Source: JAUXFK01 sp034189035 (lineage in GTDB: Bacteria > Desulfobacterota > UBA8473). From it: 10,401 nt of DNA. This document shows positions 5,790 to 10,401 of this stretch, piece after piece; position 1 is the stretch's first letter; each line of letters begins with the position of its first letter. Below the pieces are notes generated by a model. It was given only the letters and a program-made list of their open reading frames with translations, was not told where the DNA came from and did no database searches. Position numbers and translations under genes: made by a program. The stretch covers positions 1 through 10,401 of the forward strand of contig JAXHVA010000130.1 of NCBI GenBank assembly GCA_034189035.1, in the 5' to 3' direction.

Positions 5790-8033
5790 ATGAATTGTAA
5801 AGATTTTATTTCCATACGAATGTATTTGCACAAAACACAAAAAGAGATGGCTGAGCTTTTGGGTTTGTCTCTGCGTTCAATCCAGAGTTTTGAACAGGGA
5901 TGGCGAAAAATCTCTGATGAAATAGAACGACAGGTTTTATATGTGCTTGTTATGAGAAGCACAAAAGAACACTCTTTAAAATCATGCTGGGAATTGGAGG
6001 ATTGCCCTTTGGACAAAAGAGAACATTGCCCTGCATGGGAACTCGACTCAGGACAAGTGTGTTGGTACATAAACGGGACGATTTGCAAGGGGAGACCATA
6101 CAGCAACTGGGGTGAAAAAATGGAATTCTGTCGGGAATGCCAAGTCTTCCAACCCCTTAAACGCTTATATACTGAAATAATAAAAAGGGCCGAGGAAAAC
6201 CATAAAAACGATATCAATATCCCTTTCTTCTATAGCATAGGCAATATAAATGAAGGCAAATCCGAAAGATGGAGGGGGTTCGATTTATTCGACCAGGTTC
6301 CCACCAGTATTGCTATTATTGACAGGAAGTACAGAATAGTTGACGCAAACAAGAGGTTTTTGGATACATTTGGAAACTGGGATGGAAAGAAGTGTTTTGA
6401 AGTCTATAAAGATAGAAAAAGAAAATGCCGCAATTGTGTTGCAACCAAGACATTTACTGACGGAGTAACTAGAGTCTCTGAGGAACAGGGGCGAGACTTG
6501 GAAGGAAACATTCACCATTATATGGTTCATGTATCTCCTTATCGGGATCTAAAGGGAAACATCACTCATATCATCGAGATGTCAACAGATATTACAGAGA
6601 AGGTGCGGATCCAAGACGAATACAGAACAATCTTTGACAATGTACCCTGTTACATAACTGTTATCGATAGAAATTTTAAGGTGGTAAAGAGTAACAAGTA
6701 TTTTCAAAAGACCTTTGGAACGAGCCTTGAAACATACTGTTTTGAATCATATAAGAGGCAGGATGTTATTTGCGAAAAATGTCCTGCTAAGATGGTGTTT
6801 TCCAATGGGAGAACTCATTACTCCCTCCAAGAGGGGTATGACAAAAAAGGCAATAGGGTTGTCTACATGGTCACTGCAACTCCATATTCAAAAGTGGATA
6901 AGGAGGTAACTTATGTAATAGAAATGGCAATCGATGTTACAAAGACCTTTTTGTTGGAGGACCGTTTAAAAGAAACCATGGAATTTCAGCAAATCATTAT
7001 CCAGACTGCACTAGACGGAATTATTGCAGAGGATAAAGATGGCATGATAAATATATACAATCCTTCAGCAAGAAAGATGATAAAATACCCAAAGAAGAAA
7101 GTTATCGGAAAAATGTTTGGCAAACAATTATATCCAAGAGACTTTCAAGATGCAGTCAAAGAAGGTGACGGTATCGTGTGTTTAAGAGAAAGCGAGATAA
7201 TAGATTATAAGGGAGACACGATACCTATAGCAATGTCTGGTACAAGCCTGAAAAAGGACAATAAGGATATCGGAAAGGTGATGTTCTTTCAGGATCTCAG
7301 CAAAATAAAAAAATTAGAAAATGAGATAATAGAAACTGAACGACTGGCTGCTGTGGGACAGACTGTTGCAGGTCTTGCACACGGCATAAAGAATGTCCTC
7401 ATGGGGCTGGAAGGCGGAATGTACGTTGTCAACTCTGGCATAAAAAGACAAGACAATACACTGACAAAAAGAGGCTGGGACATGCTTCAGAATAATATTG
7501 GTAAGATCTCATCTTTTGTAAAAGAGTTTCTTAGTTTTTCAAGAGGGACCACATTAAAGGTGGATCTAGTAGATCCCAGCAGTATAGCAACAGAAATCAT
7601 AGACCTTTTTAAGGATACTATGGCACAATCCGAGATAATATTCTTAACGAACTTGGGGGATGGTATCGATGCAGCCTTTATGGATGCCAATGGAGTTCAT
7701 ACATGTATTGCCAACTTGATCTCTAATGCCATTGACGCCTGTCTTTTAAGTGACACCAAAAATCCAACAATAACATTTTCCTTATTTGAAAAAAATGGTA
7801 TTATCTGTTATGAAGTAAAAGACAATGGATCCGGTATGGACTATGAGGTCAAAAAGAAGATTTTTACCAGTTTTTTTACGACAAAGGGTTCCGGGCAAGG
7901 CACAGGTTTAGGACTTCTCACGACGAGAAAGATTGTTCATGAACATGGAGGAAAGATCTTCTTCGAATCCAAATTAGGAAAAGGATCGGTTTTTAGACTG
8001 GAATTCCCTAGGAACCGCCTCCCTCTTCCTTAA
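5790..8033 (+). CDS. Sensor histidine kinase with N-terminal HTH, two-CW-type cysteine segment and three PAS domains
   Basis: This is a 747-residue soluble kinase with no membrane helices. The order is: XRE-like helix-turn-helix (about 5-45, KTQKEMAELLGLSLRSIQSFEQG); a Cys/Trp-rich segment (about 65-122; C66W, C72, C80, C91W, C99, C114, C117) like the two-CW domains of Desulfobacterota; PAS1 (165-270), PAS2 (275-385) and PAS3 (395-505); and a kinase core. The core has phospho-acceptor H531 (AGLAHGIKNVL), N-box N646, G1 DNGSGM (678-683) and G2 GQGTGLGL (702-709). PAS1 and PAS2 share the same C-x10-C-x2-C pattern (C202/213/216 and C317/328/331), which suggests metal or redox sensing. The start is the first ATG after an in-frame stop at 5757, but it has no clear ribosome site. 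A partner response regulator follows after 119 bases. The signal sensed is unknown. Confidence 0.88.
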   Translation: MNCKDFISIRMYLHKTQKEMAELLGLSLRSIQSFEQGWRKISDEIERQVLYVLVMRSTKEHSLKSCWELEDCPLDKREHCPAWELDSGQVCWYINGTICKGRPYSNWGEKMEFCRECQVFQPLKRLYTEIIKRAEENHKNDINIPFFYSIGNINEGKSERWRGFDLFDQVPTSIAIIDRKYRIVDANKRFLDTFGNWDGKKCFEVYKDRKRKCRNCVATKTFTDGVTRVSEEQGRDLEGNIHHYMVHVSPYRDLKGNITHIIEMSTDITEKVRIQDEYRTIFDNVPCYITVIDRNFKVVKSNKYFQKTFGTSLETYCFESYKRQDVICEKCPAKMVFSNGRTHYSLQEGYDKKGNRVVYMVTATPYSKVDKEVTYVIEMAIDVTKTFLLEDRLKETMEFQQIIIQTALDGIIAEDKDGMINIYNPSARKMIKYPKKKVIGKMFGKQLYPRDFQDAVKEGDGIVCLRESEIIDYKGDTIPIAMSGTSLKKDNKDIGKVMFFQDLSKIKKLENEIIETERLAAVGQTVAGLAHGIKNVLMGLEGGMYVVNSGIKRQDNTLTKRGWDMLQNNIGKISSFVKEFLSFSRGTTLKVDLVDPSSIATEIIDLFKDTMAQSEIIFLTNLGDGIDAAFMDANGVHTCIANLISNAIDACLLSDTKNPTITFSLFEKNGIICYEVKDNGSGMDYEVKKKIFTSFFTTKGSGQGTGLGLLTTRKIVHEHGGKIFFESKLGKGSVFRLEFPRNRLPLP

Positions 8034-8141
8034 GTAGAAAAAGCAACCATTCACCATAAAGAAACACGGAGTATCACTGAGGGGTTTTTCATTCAGTATA
8101 ATTTCATGAAGAGATATGGTGAAAAAATCTTTTATTTTTTT

Positions 8142-8146
8142 GGAGG
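8142..8146 (+). promoter_or_regulatory. Ribosome binding site of the response regulator
   Basis: GGAGG lies 6 bases before the ATG at 8153, a strong site that fixes this start. Confidence 0.75.
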
Positions 8147-8152
8147 ACTCAA

Positions 8153-8665
8153 ATGAATGATGCCAAAGACAAAACTATTCTTGTTGTCGATGATGAACCG
8201 GACATCCAACTGTTCTTAAAGACCGTACTCGAAGATGCCGGATTCAATGTAATGACTGCAAACAACGGTAAACACGCTTTAGAGAAGATCAGCGAATGTA
8301 AACCAGACTTAATTTCCCTTGATCTCGTCATGCCAAAAATGGGTGGTGTAAAACTGCTCGCTTATCTACAGAAAAATCCTGAATTGGCGAATATTCCCTT
8401 TATAATTGTAACAGCCCATGCACATGACGAACTTGGTAAAGAAGATTTTATGAAACTGAAAGCAGAAAAAGTCCTTTTAAGTCCCCATTCTTATATAGAA
8501 AAACCAGTAATCCCTTCAGAATACTTGGCAAAGATTAAAGAGTCTCTTGGTCTTGAAACCCTTGGAGATTCTGATTCGAATGAATTAAAAGAAAAAGTCA
8601 TTGACAGATTAAAAACAGCGAATAAAGATAAACTCAAAGAAGCACTCAAGATACTGGAGGGATAA
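8153..8665 (+). CDS. Receiver-only response regulator
   Basis: The 170-residue protein is one CheY-like receiver domain. It has the acidic pair D13-D14 (ILVVDDEPD), phospho-acceptor D57 (LISLDLVMPKMGG), T86 (IIVTAHA) and K116 (YIEKPV). The stretch between T86 and K116 is about 10 residues longer than usual. The last 40 residues (about 130-170) are charged and probably helical, without any recognisable DNA-binding or enzymatic output domain. It follows the kinase on the same strand after 119 bases with its own strong ribosome site, so it is probably the kinase's phosphotransfer partner. With no output domain it must act by protein contact, perhaps back on the HTH-bearing kinase; that is inference. 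Confidence 0.9.
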   Translation: MNDAKDKTILVVDDEPDIQLFLKTVLEDAGFNVMTANNGKHALEKISECKPDLISLDLVMPKMGGVKLLAYLQKNPELANIPFIIVTAHAHDELGKEDFMKLKAEKVLLSPHSYIEKPVIPSEYLAKIKESLGLETLGDSDSNELKEKVIDRLKTANKDKLKEALKILEG

Positions 8666-9047
8666 GGATAATCGTATTAAATACGTCCATTGCCATCAAG
8701 ATAAAAGTGTTATATCGACAAGAAGATACCACCTAGGATCTTCCAACCCTCTCTTTTAAGAAGATCGGAGAAACCTGCAACGCGGTAATCCGGTACAAAT
8801 ACATTGCTAATACTGAGTTGTTTACTGGTAGGACTCCGTTCGATAATACAAGGGGATGAGTTGCGGGAGAAAGCCCACCCTACTATTTCGCTGATATTAA
8901 TTTCAAGGTCTTTTATGCTGACACTCAGTCTGATAGTTGCCTAAAAATACGTTGGTTCACATTTTTTCTAGTTGCAGTTCACTGCTTGTCAGAATATTTG
9001 AGTGAATCGCTATTTCCACCAATTAATATTTTTTAGGGGGATTAGGT
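8666..9047. other. Intergenic region without an identified gene
   Basis: This 382-base stretch contains a small perfect palindrome, CGTATTAAATACG (8673-8685), just after the response regulator, and a minus-strand open frame entered separately. No stem followed by a T-run was found for terminating the regulator transcript. The ribosome site AGGGGG (9035-9040) of the next gene remnant lies at its right end. Confidence 0.5.
8710..8940 (-). other. Unexplained 76-codon open frame without a start codon
   Basis: Reading the minus strand from 8940 to the stop TAA (8712-8710) gives 76 codons with a protein-like composition, ending VAGFSDLLKREGWKILGG and a short hydrophobic tail. A TAG stop lies directly upstream (8943-8941), and the frame contains no ATG, GTG or TTG near its beginning. 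It could be the 3' remnant of a gene cut off by deletion, or a chance open frame. I do not recognise a family. Confidence 0.2.
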
Positions 9048-9592
9048 GTGACTGATATTGAAGCGATAAAGGCTCTTATGGAGCCCAAGTTTATTGCCCT
9101 TATAGGCGTTAGCAGAGATACAGACGAAGACTCATTCAACATCTTGGAGAACCTGGGACACTATGGCTTCTCAGGAAAGGTTTTCCCTGCAAACCCTATG
9201 AGATTCTGAATATAAAAAGCTATTCTAATGTAAAGAATATCCATGAGGACACAGAAATTGCAGTAATTGCATGTCCCCGTTTTACTATCCTTAACATAGT
9301 AAAGGATTGCGCTGATACGCATGTAAAGGGAAGAGTCATAATAGCCCAGGGGTTTGCTGACGAGGATGAAGAGGACAACGCAATGTAAAGTTAAATAGTG
9401 AAGACTGCCAGAGAAGCTGGGGTCAGGATAATGGGCCCGAATAGCCTCGGTATAGCCAACTCCTTTTGTAATTTGAATACCTCTTATGCGCTCTCCAAAC
9501 TGGACAAGGTTCCAGTAGGGATACTCTATCAAAGTGGGCTTTTTTCCCCGGCCCTCCGAGGCTTATACTGGCAGAAAAGGCTATCGATTTAA
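9048..9592 (+). pseudogene. Truncated, frameshifted ADP-forming acyl-CoA synthetase (CoA-binding domain)
   Basis: A GTG start with AGGGGG 7 bases upstream opens with TDIEAIKALMEPKFIALIGVS, the nucleotide-binding start of the CoA-binding domain of NDP-forming acyl-CoA synthetases. GFSGKVFPANP follows, but TGA at 9207 ends this frame. The homology continues in another frame from 9200 (EILNIKSYSNVKNIHEDTEIAVIACP), consistent with a small deletion. Stops TAA at 9386 and 9392 interrupt it, then KTAREAGVRIMGPNSLGIAN resumes. A further shift by loss of one T in the T-run at 9540-9545 restores SGLFFPGPPRLILAEKAIDL. Homology stops at about 9591, against a transposase remnant. Intact relatives are about 460-700 residues and make ATP from acyl-CoA. 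This copy cannot be functional. Confidence 0.82.
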
Positions 9593-9600
9593 GATTACTG

Positions 9601-10401
9601 TCATGTTTTTTGAGTAGCTTTTTTATTTTCCAACACTTTAAGGAGAGACAGGTTCATACGCACTTTTCCAATAGGGTTTAATCTCCAATGCAATTTCATC
9701 TTTAAGCAAATAAAAGCCATTAGAGTATAGCAGGCGTTTTCTGCGGCTACTATCTCCATAGGTTTCGTTCTGCGTTTGAATTCCTTTGTTAAGACGTTCA
9801 ATGATTTTGTAGTTCTCAAACAGACCATTCTTCTTCAGGATAGATAAAAAACGTCAGACACGCATCTATAGAGTTATCCAGGCACTTGACGGCAGAAAAG
9901 AGGTCTTGCTGCCATCTTTGTTTAAACAGGTCAAAGAACTCTATGGCTTTCTGTCTTGAGAAGGCATGGAAAATGGATCTCATATCATCCGCCACAGCTT
10001 TTTCAACTTCGTAGGAACCTTGGCCGGGACATTTCTGGCTAAATGGACCTGGTATCTTTGAACTTTGGCTTTTGGAAACTCTTCCTTAAATACCTTCTCA
10101 AGGCCCGGCAATCCGTCCATAATTCCAAGACATCTTGCTACCATCTATGCGCATATCAAAGTTAACACCAAAGAATATGTATTTGATTCCTTCCTCGGAC
10201 AGATCACGAGTTCTCTATTTTTTTACGGCCTCTACCAACTCTTTATTTGCATTGCTGACCTTTGTTGAAGATATCTTCCGGCCTATCAGCCTTGTAAAAA
10301 TTATTGATAAGGTACGGTGCTAGTCCCTCTCAAAAACATAAAACTTAAATCTTGTTGAAGCTCATTCTCATAGTGCTTCCTTCGGGGGGAGCACCTGGGG
10401 C
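9601..10401 (-). pseudogene. Degraded IS256-family transposase (continues beyond the window)
   Basis: The minus strand encodes recognisable but broken pieces of a Mutator-like (IS256) transposase. From its N-terminal side they are MFLRGTST, then in another frame TRLIGRKISSTKVSNANKEL with an internal TAG, DLSEEGIKYIFFGVNFDMR, then IDGS. A jump of about 50 missing residues leads to LGIMDGLPGLEKVFKEEFPK, followed by a frameshift near 10005 to KAVADDMRSIFHAFSR and another near 9825 to the conserved tail KEFKRRTKPMEIVA, ending with TGA at 9601. The segment around 9785-9815 carries two compensating shifts that hide the expected IIERLNK motif. It cannot encode an active enzyme. The upstream end lies beyond the right edge, and no terminal inverted repeat was identified. 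Confidence 0.85.

Noticed and set aside
5750..6217. 155-codon minus-strand open frame over the start of the kinase
   Set aside because: Antisense to the HTH and cysteine-rich segments of the kinase, with no recognisable domain or ribosome site.
8040..8152. Terminator or separate promoter between kinase and regulator
   Set aside because: Only weak 5-bp arms (ACTGA/TCAGT) around a T-run were found, with no convincing -35/-10 pair.
9207..9209. TGA as a selenocysteine codon in the synthetase remnant
   Set aside because: Homology continues in another frame from 9200, so this is a frameshift; the family has no selenocysteine at this place.
9161..9532. 123-codon minus-strand open frame
   Set aside because: Antisense to the synthetase pseudogene, whose homology on the plus strand explains the sequence.

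Overview
This window looks like the chromosome of a strictly anaerobic, AT-rich member of the Desulfobacterota (former Deltaproteobacteria), a sulfate reducer or a syntroph. The main reasons are a transmembrane redox complex of the Tmc/Hmc type, which is a hallmark of that group, and a cysteine-rich PAS histidine kinase of a style common there. The exact genus cannot be told from the window.

Layout. Positions 1-5215 (minus strand) hold one tight operon read leftwards: a tryptophan-rich repeat protein (TmcD-like), a NarI-like membrane cytochrome b (TmcC/HmcE-like), a cytoplasmic double-cluster iron-sulfur protein with a CCG domain (TmcB/HmcF-like), a periplasmic 17-haem cytochrome c (HmcA-like) and the start of a Tat-exported ferredoxin-like protein (HmcB-like) that runs off the left edge. 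Gaps between genes are 21-40 bases. Together these proteins would carry electrons across the membrane between a periplasmic cytochrome pool and a cytoplasmic Fe-S/thiol-disulfide-type site. The mix of Tmc-type and Hmc-type genes in one operon is the most distinctive metabolic feature.

Positions 5216-5789 form an AT-rich divergent control region. It has two good sigma70-type promoters facing the redox operon (TTGACA-17-TATGAT and TTGACA-17-TATGTA). Each is preceded by the same 15-bp palindrome, TATCACAWTGTGATA, centred near -62 and -82. A TetR/FadR-like palindrome (TGAATGAGTATTCATTCA) lies on the predicted start point of the distal promoter.

Positions 5790-8665 (plus strand) hold a two-component pair: a soluble kinase with an N-terminal helix-turn-helix, a cysteine/tryptophan-rich segment and three PAS domains, then a receiver-only response regulator. 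Its position beside the redox operon suggests, but does not prove, that it controls that operon.

Positions 8666-10401 are a decaying region. They hold a 76-codon unexplained minus-strand frame without a start codon, a truncated and frameshifted ADP-forming acyl-CoA synthetase pseudogene, and directly against it a degraded IS256-family transposase with several frameshifts and an internal deletion.
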